Assembly: GCF_000346465.2 (NCBI RefSeq)
Contig: NC_034016.1
Span: forward strand, 12,829,805-12,893,804
Direction of reading: 5' to 3'
Length of the DNA: 64,000 nt
From: Prunus persica
Lineage: Eukaryota; Streptophyta; Magnoliopsida; Rosales; Rosaceae
Below the pieces are notes generated by a model. It saw only the letters and a program-made list of their open reading frames with translations, ran no database searches and was not told where the DNA came from. Each line of letters begins with the position of its first letter. Position 1 is the first letter of the stretch. Below, in pieces: positions 11,480 through 23,369 of the stretch. The position numbers were made by a program, and so were the translations under genes.

Positions 11480-11614
11480 GTGGAGAATAGCTCAGTTGGT
11501 TGAGCTCTTCTACCTCCACCCGTGTAGACAGAGGTTCAAAACCCTCATGCACCCATTGAATATTTGTGTAAACCACCCTCCCCCAATCGCTTGTACTTAA
11601 AAGAAGAAAAAAAA
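11480..11614 (+). mobile_element. tRNA-derived SINE (same family as the 8.3-9.3 kb copy)
   Basis: A box TAGCTCAGTTGGTTGAG (from 11488), B box GAGGTTCAAAACC (11530-11542), a body containing CATTGAATATTTGTGTAAACC, and the 3' end CTTGTACTTAAAAG followed by an A-rich tail. The body matches the MITE-split copy upstream. No clear target duplication was found. Confidence 0.75.
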
Positions 11615-12060
11615 TCATTTGGTGGCACAAGTGTTATTGTTTCAATAATTAATAATGATACATGCACCTGCTCAAATCCTTAAATTTTGAACTTCAACTA
11701 GTGTGATAATGTTTCATGTTCTTTATAAATATTATTTCTAACAAGTAAGAAATTTGGAAACCAAAAACTTTCCCAAATATTATCAATCATGTGGAGAAAT
11801 TATAGAATACTACAGTAGTACGACGGAAAAATCACTCCGCATGCGGTGTGATGGATAAAATGACAATATTTTAAAAGTTGTAAGAAGAAAAAATGCTAGT
11901 CATCAATTATGTTCAAAAATATGATGTGTTGATACTCGTTAGTAATAAATAGGGTTTAAACTGAACCAGATTTAAATCATTCAAACAATGCCACACCATT
12001 AGGTGAATAAAATTTTAGTGAATATATTTGGTATCCCTACTCTACTAGGAATATGTTGAC

Positions 12061-12588
12061 TAAAATGGTGTTTTCAGAAACACTAGGTAAGAGGAGGAGG
12101 GTCTAGAGTGAAAAGGGTGGTGTGAAAAAAAATTTGGAAAAATTTGGAAGCCAAAGGAGAGAGTGAGGAGAGTCAATAGAGAAGACTTAAGTCAAGGGGA
12201 GGGTGTGTTTTATAGGGGTGGGTATTTGAACCCGTGAACCGCATCGAAAAAGACCGATTAGGGTTTAGGGTGAAAAGGGCAGTGTGAAAAAAAATTTGGA
12301 AAAATTTGGAAGCCAAAGGAGAGAGTGAGGAGAGTCAATAGAGAAGACTTAAGTCAAGGGGAGGGTGTGTTTTATAGGGGTGGGTATTTGAACCCGTGAA
12401 CCGCATCGAAAAAGACCGGTTAGGGTTTAGGGTGAAAAGGGCAGTGTGAAAAAAAATTTGGAAAAATTTGGAAGCCAAAGGAGAGAGTGAGGAGAGTCAA
12501 TAGAGAAGACTTAAGTCAAGGGGATGGTGTGTTTTATAGGGGTGGGTATTTGAACCCGTGAACTGCATCGAAAAAGACTGTTTTTGTC
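12061..12588 (-). repeat. Triplicated relic of the RADIALIS-like gene leader (162-bp period)
   Basis: Three near-identical units begin near 12101, 12263 and 12425 with a spacing of exactly 162 bp (GAAAAGGG landmark at 12110, 12272 and 12434). The first ~110 bp of each unit (GTGAAAAGGG, GGAGAGAGTGAGGA, GTCAATAGAGAAGACTTAAG) matches 14479-14595, the 5' leader immediately upstream of the intact RADIALIS-like gene. The remaining ~50 bp (TAGGGGTGGGTATTTGAACC onward) is the terminus of the MITE that follows the third unit. The coding region is not duplicated with it. Confidence 0.85.
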
Positions 12589-13147
12589 TTGGAAAATCTA
12601 GTATAATAAATCAAATTGGACCGGTTATGTTAAGTTTACCTATTGATTTATATCCAAAATTATTAGTAAGCCTAGTTAATATTCAAATAACATTAACTCT
12701 AAGTACGTAATATCTAGATATTTTAGTCCAATTAATAACAAAATGTCTTTGTTCAATTTTATACTAAATTAAATAACTACTCTAGCCCAATTTTTTTTTA
12801 TTTTCGGTGAACTATATCCGTTCTTGTTGCACTTCCGTCTTTCTCTATTTTTCACATATTTCTTTCTCTTTATCTTCCTATTTATCTCTTCACCTCTTTC
12901 TCTCTTATTTTATCCTTGGTACATATTTTTCTATATATCATATTTCTCTACTCTTCACATCTTTATATTTTTATATTTTCAAATCGGAAATCGAGCCAAA
13001 CTGAACCGAAATCGCATAGGTCTAGTTTGATTCTATTCTTCTAGACATTTTCTATAAAAACCAAACCAAATCAGATTGTGTGCACGTTCCAGTTTTGGTT
13101 CTAATTCAAGAGAAAAACCGAACTGAACCGGACCATGCCCACCCTTA
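12537..13147. mobile_element. hAT-like MITE adjoining the leader repeats
   Basis: The left end TAGGGGTGGGTATTTGAACC and the inverted right end TAAGGGTGGGCATGGTCCGG form imperfect terminal inverted repeats about 610 bp apart. Internal sequence is AT- and pyrimidine-rich with no protein. No convincing 8-bp target duplication is seen (GTGTTTTA versus GTTTCATG), so the boundaries are approximate. Confidence 0.55.
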
Positions 13148-13794
13148 GTTTCATGTTGACTTTTGTCTTTTTTTTTTTATTTTTTGTCTTTTTTTTTAAA
13201 GTTTCCCGCCTCTTATTGTTCATTTAATCTCTCTTTCATATTTCATTTGTTCTATTTCTAATGTCAGACATATTAATTAGTTTTCTTTTTATTTTCATTT
13301 CTTACTAGTTATAATTAATAAGCTAATGTTTAATAGCTTCAGCATAAATGAAAAAGAGCAAAGCATTTAGAACATGTTGTACCGTACTCGCGTAATTTTA
13401 TGTATTTGGCTTTATATGGAGAAGAATATATATGTATATCTGAAAATCCCAAATACCATCGTCTCACGTATACATAATAAAAATTAATACGATTATATGA
13501 CACATAAATTAAGATTCCATTAGTTGAATCTTACACGTAGAATCACAAAGCACATTATACATGCCTTCGGTACATGCACACGTAAGTACGTACGTACATA
13601 CACACACGAGCTTATATAGCGGCAAGAAAACAAAAATTAAAAAAAGTGAAACTACTTGAAAGTACATACATAGAAGAATCACAGGTGGTGATTTCACAAA
13701 CGATAGTAAAACTATACCATGACCACAAACATAGAAGAATCATAGCGATGATGCTTTTATTTATTAACTAGTGGGTAGATGGAGTTGCACTGCT
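13148..13794. other. AT-rich intergenic sequence
   Basis: No gene was recognised. The segment next to 13795 should contain the 3'UTR of the minus-strand RADIALIS-like gene. A GTACGTAC-rich stretch lies near 13585-13600. Confidence 0.5.
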
Positions 13795-14425
13795 TCAGCG
13801 GAGCTTGAGGTTTCTCATCCTGCAAATTAAGCACAACAAAATTCAATGGAAGTGTTGGTTTTCCAAGGAAGAAAGCGTCTAAAATGTTGAGCACATATGT
13901 AAAGGCAAGAGCTAGAATTGGGTTACAGCAGTGTTTTCTGGTATAGAAGCCTTTCAAGTTAATTTCAACTTTGGTAGGGATAGTGTCTTGGAAGTCAATG
14001 GACATAGTCTTATTAAAGCGTTGGAATGGAATAAAATGGAAAGGAAAGTTCAGTGTATTTTAAGCACAAATTTCACATTGAGTCAAAGAATTGGAATTAA
14101 GTTTAACAATATTTATAACTAGTCATTTTCTGTTAGGTGGAGGACTTTGACAATAGTTTATGTATATATAATATATATACCTCTTTTCCTCATCATTCCC
14201 TCCAGTGGTTCTGTAGTCTGGGAAGGGCACTTGGCCTGACTCAATATGCTTGACATCTTCAACAAGACGCTCGTAGTGCCTCTTCACTTCCTCCGGGGTT
14301 TTGCCGCCGACCGCCTTAGCAACATTGTACCAGCGGTCGGCGGTGTCCTTGTCATACAAAGCCAGAGCCTTCTCAAAGGCTTTGTTTTGCTTGGCGGTCC
14401 AAGAGGACATTGAACTTGATGCCAT
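13795..14425 (-). CDS. RL: RADIALIS-like SANT/MYB transcription factor
   Basis: Exon 1 (14425-14181) and exon 2 (13819-13795) join across a 361-bp GT-AG intron to give 89 residues. A single MYB/SANT domain spans about residues 7-58: [55 protein letters not shown], followed by the family tail [11 protein letters not shown]. The last exon encodes only MRNLKLR before TGA, matching the short basic C-terminus typical of RL proteins. Family members are small single-repeat MYB proteins without an activation domain, thought to compete with other MYBs; they act in floral asymmetry (Antirrhinum RADIALIS) and early photomorphogenesis (Arabidopsis RSM1/RL2). If the intron is retained, the frame adds 18 unrelated residues. 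Which RL paralogue this is cannot be fixed from sequence alone. Confidence 0.93.
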
Positions 14426-14622
14426 TAGTTTCTAGGACTGAAATGGTTTTTTGAGAAACACTATGGGGAAGAAGAGTCTAGAGTGAAAAGGGTGGTGAGG
14501 AAACAAACTGGGAAAAAGCTATTGGAAGGCAAAGGAGAGAGTGAGGATAGTCAATAGAGAAGACTTAAGTCAAGACTCAAGAGGAGGGTGTGTTTTGTGC
14601 TGAGGGCTGGCAATACATGCTC

Positions 14623-14628
14623 TTTATA
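14623..14628 (-). promoter_or_regulatory. TATA box of the RADIALIS-like gene
   Basis: TATAAA on the minus strand is about 200 bp upstream of the start codon, implying a leader of about 165 nt (about 14595-14426). This leader is the sequence found triplicated at 12.1-12.6 kb. Confidence 0.6.
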
Positions 14629-14669
14629 AGGAGGGAGTCGAGGGGGTGAGGTGGGGTAGTGCCAGTTGG

Positions 14670-17587
14670 CAAAGAGATCTTGGAAAAATGATGTGGAATT
14701 TGAATGATTTGGTCACCTAGCTACCACAAAATTATTCAATCAAGCAGACAAAGATGAAGAACAATAATTACGGGAGAATCAGTATCTCAAAGAAATTTTG
14801 ATTAAAAAAAAATCAATAAAGTTGATTGAAGTCCTTTTCTTTCTTTCTTTCTTTCTTTTATAAGTTATTATCAACACTATAACAAAGAAATAACACACTA
14901 CTTGCGGTTTGCTCACTCGTTCATTAAATTGATCTAAAATAAATAAACGGTGACTTTTTTATGGAGTGTAAAATTATAAGTTCTAAAAACAGTCAAACCC
15001 GGGAACCTAGAAGCTGTTCTCTTTGCTTATTTTGCAAATCAACTTAACCTAGAAATTAGAAAAATTGGAGCTGTTTGGCCTCATGTAATTTGCCAGCTTC
15101 TGGATTAAAAAATTGGTAAGTTTGGTGACTTAGAGCCTTGAAAGCTAAGCATACTAATAGAGGAAAAAACAAAGTGGAAATTCTCAAGGTGAGAGCTTCT
15201 TCATCTGTTGAGATTTCCTGCAGATTACATCATTACCCTCTCTGTTTTATTCTCTAACTCTGCAGGATTTTTAGGTGGGCCTCGTGCTCGAAACCACAGT
15301 CAATCAGGTAACCGTACTAAACTTTCACGTGTGCATCACAAACCCTTTTTGCCTTCTCCTTTTTTATTTTTTGTTTTACAGAGTTTCATAGCAAGAGGAA
15401 GAGCAGGAAAACTTGTGTGGAAGGAGGATACCTCTTTTTTCTTATCTCTGACTAATCACATTATGCCAATTGAAAAAGTTATCACGTGTGGCATACCGTG
15501 ATTGGCCGGGATCGCAAAACAGTGTTATCTCCGCTCCACACACAAGTGTTTCCCTAAGCAAGAGGCCTCAGTGCTGCTAGGTACAAATGACCTTGTTAGT
15601 GTCCTCTGTCCTGAACAACGTTCCAAGCTCTCTAGCTGGCCTGCTGGATCCGTACAATGATTCAATTGTGTTTTTTCTCTGAGGAAAGGTCAACATAATG
15701 TCACCAACTCTTCTGCAGTAGGGGCCCTTTCTGATGTAGTTTGGTTATTGCCGCATAAACCTATTGGTGTATTCACAAAGTGTTCAATGGTTTGAACTTG
15801 AGAGATTTCCTTCCAATCAGACCCTGAAATTTCAGTCATTTTGGTTTAAACAGAGTTCAATCAGAACTCATCTAATTATGTACCATTTGGAAAGAAAAGG
15901 GTTGAGATTGACCTCTTAATTGTCATTTCAAACCATGTTTACGGTAATGCAGAAAAACCATGTGCCTAGAAATCTGTATCAAATAATTGTATCAAATCTG
16001 GTACCAATTGGTATGAATTATTGTAGTGATGCTCATGATTTTGGCCCTTCATTGGGCCAAACAGTTCTAAAGTTAAATGGAGAAATACAAATTTCTGCAC
16101 CTATATATAACAAGGTTATCCACACATAATGATCTTGTTTGCTTTGTCTTTAGCTGTTGCTTCAGGATGATGCATTGGAGTCACAAACACCAATTCCCAC
16201 AGCCCTCCACTTGTTCTTTAGATTTTAGCTCATTTTGATCCAGAAATCATTGTTTCCAATTGCTACATTTGGTTATTTCTCAAATAAAAGAAAAAGGTGT
16301 TTCAACTTTTAACCTCTCAGATGGTTCGAGTCTGGCTGGCTGTGAATCTGTTTTTTTTTTTTACCGACTGATATCATCCTAGTCATGAACTCATGGGCAA
16401 ACTACTTGCAATAATGTGATAGAATCTTTTACTGGCCAGAGTTAAAGTTGCCCACTTGTGGTTTTTGAATTTTTGAAACTTCTCACTTTTCCATGTTAGA
16501 GGAAGTTTGGTTGTTTTTAGTCTTTGACCCACTAATTTTATTGAATAAATTCTCTCTTTAAGCCCATAAATTGTTACAAGAACCCAAATTTGCTGATTAA
16601 TGATAGGAACTTGACTTTCCCTCGTGTTTATCATCAATTGTATACAACTATATTCTTATATCTTTTATCACGTGACTAGCCATGTTAAAAAGAGAAACAA
16701 GAATATTGTATACAGCTGGCTACACCTAAGATTATTTCCCCATAATATTTCTTGCATCGGATATGTTGAGTCCCTGTAAATTTAGCATCATCAACAAGCC
16801 CGAATTCCGAACAAAACAATACACATTGGAACACCATAACTGTGTGCTAGTATCATGTCTGCTTAGCACATGAGCTGTAACAGCATTAAGGGTTTCCTGT
16901 AGCTTTCAAGTAGTCAGAAGAACCATATTTAACTTGCATGAATAATATAAGGTTAAGGCGTATCTCAATCATGACAGTGACAGAATTTATTTTTTTTGGG
17001 TCAAGAGAATATCTGTTAAGAATAAAAAGTTAAGTCGGAGGCATCCCATTTTAGAGGGGCGGCGAGGTGGTGCCATGTCTAGTCTGCAACTTGGTTAAGG
17101 TAGCCCCAGCCTATGGGTCTACATTTGCAAAAATCCTGCAACTAGACCTCAGTTTAGTCAATTCAAGACTTCTCAGATCCACATAACCAGTTTTTGTTTC
17201 CAGAAGCATAGATAGGACTAGAATGGCAGGAAAATCAGATTTCTGTATTTCAGAAAATACAGGGCGCGCGTATGATTCCTGCAACTTTTTGACAACTTTT
17301 CCTCTAATAATGTACATAGTAAAACAATTTACCTAGTATAATGAATCTATTTTTTCACTAAATTTTGTATCTATTTTTTTCTTTGAATAATGTACCTATT
17401 AGTTGTTTTGTGAAAATTAATTTAAAAATCTATTTATTTTTTGTTTTATGAATTTTTTTTCTCTAAATAATGTACCTATTTTTTTCTCTAATAATGTATA
17501 CCTAGTATAATGGGGTGATTGATATTGTCAAACCCAAAAGAAATGGAGTGATTGATATGTTATTAATAGGGAGTTTTAATTATAATT
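14670..17587. other. Intergenic; possible non-coding or decayed transcript near 15.2-15.7 kb
   Basis: No conserved protein was recognised. Around 15200-15420 there are splice-like signals: CTCTGCAG before GATTTTTAGG, CAATCAG|GTAACC, and TTTTACAG before AGTTTCATAG. The implied peptide is short and matches no family I know. A TTTC microsatellite lies at 14836-14859. AT-rich DNA at 17300-17510 repeats the phrase AATAATGTACCTATT several times. Confidence 0.4.
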
Positions 17588-18459
17588 ATGGCAGTTAATG
17601 AAATGCTTGGAATAAATTATAAATAAAATATGAAGTATGATGGCAACGATGTTAAAACGTAAGAATACTATGACCTCTTATATCTTACTGGTCTTTTTTT
17701 TTTTGAGAAATTCTATGATTGCATTCATAATTCAGCCAAAAAAGTCACCAGCCATAAAGAGCCAATACAAAATAGCCACAAAAGGGCCATTATAATAACG
17801 GAGCGGTCTAATATCAAAATTAAGACAATCTGGCATGTCTCCACTAACGATCAGGCATGATCGAAGAAACTCTAGCATGGACATCCCAACTAAGATTGCA
17901 AACTTAGATTAATAAAAATAAAAAAAAGATAAAGCTTGAAAAAACCAAGCCATAACAATACAAATAAAACTCTCACAAAGGAGAGATGAAAAGCTCTCAC
18001 AAAGAAGAGATGAAAAACTCTCACAAAAGGAGATGTGAAAACTACACAGAGAACCCAAAGAGACTCTGCAACTTATTCCAAACATAAAGAAATTGCAAAA
18101 AAGATGGTGGTGGAGATCCGACGCTGAAATGCAGGTGAAGATCCGACGCTGAGCTGTAACAGCCTATAATGGTTGGATGAAAATTATAACAAAACTAAGA
18201 CAAATAGGAAAAATCCTTTGTCTCTGAAAAGGGGGAAGAGGTGAAAGGAGGAAGAGAAGAGGGGAGAGGGGGGAAGAACAATGGTTTCCTCCTCCCTCAA
18301 AGTGGAAAAGGCTCTAAGAGTATCCTACTGGTCATTTAAGTTTATGGCAGTTAATGTAATGCTTGGAATAAATTATAAATAAAATATGAAGTCCGATGGC
18401 AACGATGTAAAAACCTAAGAATACTATGACCTCTTATATCCTATTTGTCATTTAAGTTT
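17588..18459. repeat. 116-bp tandem duplication split by a retroelement
   Basis: Two copies of a unit starting ATGGCAGTTAATG (17588 and 18344) and running through CTATGACCTCTTATATC are about 95% alike. The second copy ends ATTTAAGTTT at 18459. The end of the first copy (ATTTAAGTTT) lies at 18334-18343, on the far side of the insertion at 17694-18320. Removing that insert leaves two contiguous ~116-bp units. Confidence 0.85.
17694..18320 (-). mobile_element. Non-LTR retroelement fragment with 13-bp target duplication
   Basis: The insert starts with a T-run (17694-17703), the complement of a poly(A) tail, and is flanked by TATCTTACTGGTC (17681-17693) and TATCCTACTGGTC (18321-18333), a 13-bp duplication with one mismatch. 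No reverse transcriptase is recognisable in 627 bp. Near 17974-18030 the motif AACTCTCACAAAGGAGAGATG recurs three times. It is either a 5'-truncated LINE or a non-autonomous retroposon. Confidence 0.75.
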
Positions 18460-19437
18460 GAAATTTGATTTTACACATAGATTTATAGAATGATGGGTAT
18501 ATGTCTAGGAAATAGAAATTGTAGGGACCTATATTGGACAAGCTCTAATTTCTCATTCACAGACGTATATGGATTGTCTTAGTTATGACGTGCATTCAAA
18601 TTCAGTTTCTTGCGCTGAAAGTTAATCTACGAAACCATGTTGCTCTCCACACATTTGTGCCACCTTGCCGTCCCTAAGAAATTGATCTCTTATCTTATCA
18701 AACAGGATATTAGCCAACAGTTATGAATTTTCTGTTGATTTAAGGTGCAGCACGTACCGAAACATTGAAAGTAAATGCGGCCTCCATGGTCAAGTTGCAT
18801 CAGTCAGGGTCATGGGATACTGGCCACATGCTAATGGGGCTATCACTTATCATTAGCTTGAAAACTACGTTAAGCAACTTTCTAGGAATCTATACGAAAT
18901 AAGTGATGGCTTGAGATGCACATACGCCCTCCTAGCAATCGATGTTTCGAATCCTTATCACGCACAGTCTATCTCCATTAGAAATCCAAATCTCTTGATT
19001 CCCTCCTCTCTTTCAGTGTGGTCCTTCCCTACAAGTTGGAGAGAGAGAGAGAGAGAGTGGTTAAGCTTGGACTCTATATATATGTTGGTCCTGAGCCTAG
19101 TTTTGTGCTTTCTGTTTCTATATTTGGGTTGGTTGATGGAGAGACTATCCAAAATATCATTCAGTTTAAGGCCTTTAATTTCCATGTTAAAGAACTATGG
19201 AATTGGGAATCTACTACTCAATAGTGAGGGGCAATAGTCCACCACCCATACCTTTCTCTTGTTGGTCCTAAGTTGGCCGCAAAGCATAGAAATCATCTTT
19301 TGGATGGAATCTTTTATTAAAAAGGGGAATTGTGGAAATAGATATTTAAATTGGTGATTTGTTTATTGGAAGGATTTTATGAATGTATATGCATGGAAAG
19401 TTCTGCTTGTGTGAATGATGTGGTCCAAAAAAAAAAC
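18460..19437. other. Intergenic, no recognised gene
   Basis: No conserved coding sequence was recognised; a short (GA)n run lies at 19040-19056. Confidence 0.5.
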
Positions 19438-19440
19438 TTA

Positions 19441-20549
19441 TGGTGTGTTTATTAATTAGGAATTGAATTTCAATTACGGAGGATTCTTGTGTTTAATTCA
19501 CATCAATTAATTAAAAAGTAAGTGGGGCCCACACAAAATTAGGAATTGAATTCCTTATTTTGAAGGAATTCAATTCTTGAGTGAGATGTGGTATTCTAAT
19601 TCTTAAAGAACTAACTCATTATGATCTTTTTCTTTTCTTATCTTTTTTATAAAAAAAACACCAGGAAAAGATAAGATGAAAAGGGAGGAAGGAAGAGGGA
19701 AAGAGGGGGTGAAAGGAGGGGAGGGGAGGATGGTCTGTGACCACTTCCCACTCCCCTTCCCTTCCCCCGGCTAGAGTTGGGAGAAAAAAATTGCAGAGCA
19801 GGAAAGGCAAATGTCGTTCTTTTTCGGGTTTTTTCTTCTTTTGCTCTTCCTCCTCTTCCTCTTTTCTTTCTTTTTATGGTTCCCTCTCCCCCTTCCTCTC
19901 TCATTCCCCACATGTCCTTTCTCTTTCTCGTTTTTGTTCTCTCCCTCCACGTTTTTCGGATCTTTTTTATCTTTCTTTCCTCCTCTTCCTCTTTCTTTCT
20001 TTTTTTGTTTTCTCCCTTATCCCCTTTCCTGCCATCTCCTTTCTCTTCTACCTCTTTGGGGGTTTTGCTATGTTTTTACAGAGTGATTCTCAGTTTTCTA
20101 TTTTTTACTTTTGTTTTTTATTTTTTCTATTGTTTTTTCGGTTTGAGCCTCTTTGGCTGTGCTCGTGGCTCCCTCTAAGAGTTGGGTGCTTCTCCCCACT
20201 GTGGTGATTGCTTAAGCCTTGTGCTCTGTGCTGAGATTAAATGTCTCATGATGTTGTGTCCCCCGTTTTTCACCAATCTACCCCAAATTCTCCTTCTCTT
20301 GTGTTCAGATCTAGACTCTCCATTGGGATACAGCAACTATATCTATAAGCACACAATTTTAAAATTTCCAAATTTGTCATATACTTTAACTCAACAACGA
20401 TGACATTTTAGTCATTATTACCACTCCTACCCCAATTTCATATGGTTTAGTAAACAACTTCAATAGGAATCCAAAATCTAATTCTCCTCAATCCAAGTCC
20501 TCCTCAATTCAATTCCTCCTAATCTGATTACGGATTAGTAAACATGCTA
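19441..20549. mobile_element. PIF/Harbinger-like (Tourist-type) MITE with TTA target duplication
   Basis: The left end TGGTGTGTTTATTAATTAGG and the inverted right end TAGCATGTTTACTAATCCGT are flanked by TTA at 19438-19440 and 20550-20552. The 3-bp TTA/TAA duplication and TGTTTA-containing ends resemble the element at 38794-39654. The inner part (19620-20180) is strongly strand-asymmetric and CT-rich with only low-complexity frames, so no transposase is present. Confidence 0.65.
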
Positions 20550-20552
20550 TTA

Positions 20553-21635
20553 TTGCAATTTAGAGTGCTTTGTGTGTGTAATTACGGTGGAATACACACT
20601 TAAGTTATTAGGGAACGGACCCCCTCTTTCACATATCCTACAAGTGGAGAGGCATACACCGTGCAGCCCTGTCATGCATCTTGCAATTCAAAAATGAACT
20701 AGAAGTGAAAAGATTGGACGTTTTGAACCCAAGATCAACTACATCCAGAATTGTAGTTATGATACCATGTTAGATAATAATAACTTAACCCTAAAAATTC
20801 AAAGTTTAGCATATGGACACTAATGTACATCAATCTGACATAGGGCACTCATTCATTGATATTGAGTACTATTTATTGTATATGATATATTGTCGATACA
20901 TATTGAAGAATAGATACATATTGAAGGACCTTGTGAATTGATAATCCTTTTTCTTTTTTTTTGGGTCGTTGTGAATTGATAAGCCTTATGTGGCTTACAT
21001 CAGTTGTGAAGCGAAGTTTAGGAGATGAACCATGCAAAAAAATGATATATATCTATATATATGGACTCGACTCACAGATAATAACCAATAAAGAAGCACC
21101 ACCAATCAGCATTTCCGTCAATTTTGGGGTCACCAAGAAATTGTTATCAAGTTGTTGAAAGATCAAGATCATTGACGTTGGGTTATGTTAAGAATAGAAG
21201 GACGTGGCTGGGTTTGAGGCGACAAAAACATCATCTTTCCATTCCTTCTAGGCGTCACAAGAATCAGCAGGAACAGACCAAGACATTGTGGGGCATGGAT
21301 GGATTCTTCTGTCAACTTGTCATTCTTCCCAAAGCCTATTTTGCAAGTCAATGCCCTTGTTTTGGGCGCTCCACGTTGGTTTGCCTGCAATCATTTTTTA
21401 GTGGAGGAGCTTCTTTGTGGATCTCATTCTCTATTTTGTTAAATCTTAAGTTCAATCCTGCTCTTAATATGTGCTTATGTTGAATTGGTTTGTGTCTATG
21501 GTGAAACTGGATAAACGGATTAAACGGTACAATCACAATCACACACGTAGCACAAATGCTTGAGTAGTTCACTCATGAGATATGCAAAACCTAACTCTAG
21601 GTTTTGTGTTTTAATGAGACTCTAAGTTGAGGCAC
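20553..21635. other. Intergenic, no recognised gene
   Basis: No conserved coding sequence was recognised on either strand. Confidence 0.45.
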
Positions 21636-21640
21636 TACTA

Positions 21641-21889
21641 TGCTAAAATATGAAAACTATGAGAGAATATTTGTTTGTGGGAATTTTCTGTGTATTCTTC
21701 TCCTTGTATGAGGTCATATTTATAATACAACGAAATCTGAATGGGCAAGTAAATAATAAATTCCTAAATCTATTTACATTAGGAAATCAGGAATTAAAGT
21801 AAATCAGGAATTAAAGTAAATCAATTACAATTATAATATGAATTCTTGGTGTATAAGAAAAGTAAGTCAATATCCAAGTCATGCCAACA
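21641..21889 (-). repeat. 3' LTR of the copia element
   Basis: The downstream LTR is preceded on the minus strand by a purine-rich tract (GTGAGGGGGAG at 21890-21900), consistent with the polypurine tract that primes second-strand synthesis. Confidence 0.95.
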
Positions 21890-21929
21890 CTCCCCCTCAC
21901 GTTGGTGCATAGATATCGTCAATGCCCAA

Positions 21930-23369
21930 CTAATCCGGTAAATTGTGGAATGCTTTACTGGAAATCGTCTTTATCAAAATATCCGCCAATTGATCCTCGG
22001 ATTTCACAAAAGGAAACTGAAACACTTTAGCCTCAAGCTTCTGTTTGATGAAGTGTCGATCCACCTCAACATGTTTAGTACGATCATGCTGAATTGGATT
22101 CTGTGCAATGGCTATACCAGCCTTGTTGTCACAAAAGAGATTCATTGTGGATGTAGATTTATACCCAAGTTCAGTAACTAACTTTCTTAACCAAAGAAGT
22201 TCACAAATCTCTTTAGTCATGCCTCTGAACTCGACTTCTGCACTGGATAAAGCTACTACATTCTGTTCCTTGCTCCTCAATGTCACCAAATTACCTCTCA
22301 CGAATGTGAAGTAACCCGATGTGGATTTTCTATCTGTTACATTACCTACCCAATCTGCATCTGAATAACCATCAATATTTAAATGACCATGCTTTGAGAA
22401 CATTAGTCCTTTTCCAGGTGCAGACTTCAAATATCTAAGTATCCGAAGAACTGCATTCATGTGGTCTTCACTTGGAGAGTGCATAAATTGACTGACAACG
22501 CTCACCGCATAAGCAATGTCTGGTCGAGTATGTGACAAATAGATCAATCTTCCCACTAACCTTTGGTATCTTTCTTTGTTAGTTGGAACTTGATCCGGAT
22601 ATTCTCCAAGATGATGATTTTGAACAATAGGAGTGTCTGCAGGTTTGCAATCTAGCATTCATGTGTCTGTCAACAAGTCCAAGACATATTTCCTTTGAGA
22701 GAGAAATATGCCTTGCTGCGATCGAGCCACCTCAATTCCCAAGAAATATTTGAGTCCACCTAGATCCTTCATCCCAAACTCAGTAGCCAAATAATTTTGT
22801 AGCTGTGATATTTCCTGTTTATCATTCCTAGTAATAATCATATTATCAACATAGATTGTTAATTATGTTACCTTCCACTTCTGATGTTTCAAGAATAGAG
22901 TATGATCTGAGTTGCACTGTTTGAAACCATTGTTCTTCATTGTCATAGTGAACTGTCCAAACCATGCACGTGGTAACTGTTTTAGTCCATACAATGCATT
23001 TCGTAACCTGCAAACTGTTCCAGTCTGAGTAGTACTATATCCACAAGAAATGTCCATATACACCTCCTCCGTGAGTTCGCCATGTAGAAAAGCATTTTTT
23101 ATATCAAACTGGTGTAGTGGCTAATCCAAATTAGCTGCAAGGGACAATAAGACTCCGACGGTGTTTAACTTTGCAACTAGTGCAAAGGTTTCTTCATAGT
23201 CTATACCATAGGTCTGTGTGTACCCTTTTGCCACAAGTCTTGCCTTGTATCGCTCGATAGATCCATCTGCATTGTGTTTTATAGTAAACACCCATCTACA
23301 TCTGATAGTCTTTTTTTCTCGTGATATAGTCTCCAATGTCCAAGTCTGATTTTTCTCAAGAGCTTTCAT
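21930..23369 (-). pseudogene. copia reverse transcriptase and RNase H remnant
   Basis: The RT start is recognisable ([38 protein letters not shown]), then CRLRNALYGLKQLPRAWF, then the catalytic box at 22842-22853, which reads YVDN where active copia RT has YVDD. An in-frame stop precedes it. The C-terminal RNase H segment (DADWVGNVTDRKSTSGY, LSSAEVEFRGM, FCDNKAGIAIAQNP, HVEVDRHFIKQKL) is the best-preserved part, open for 242 codons. Confidence 0.9.

Noticed and set aside
8374..11614. Functional tRNA genes at the A/B-box sequences
   Set aside because: Anticodon-arm and acceptor-stem pairing is absent and the copies share long non-tRNA 3' bodies, so they are SINEs.
19737..20207. A 156-codon frame rich in Phe, Leu and Ser
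   Set aside because: Low-complexity translation of the CT-rich core of a PIF-like MITE; three overlapping frames are equally open.
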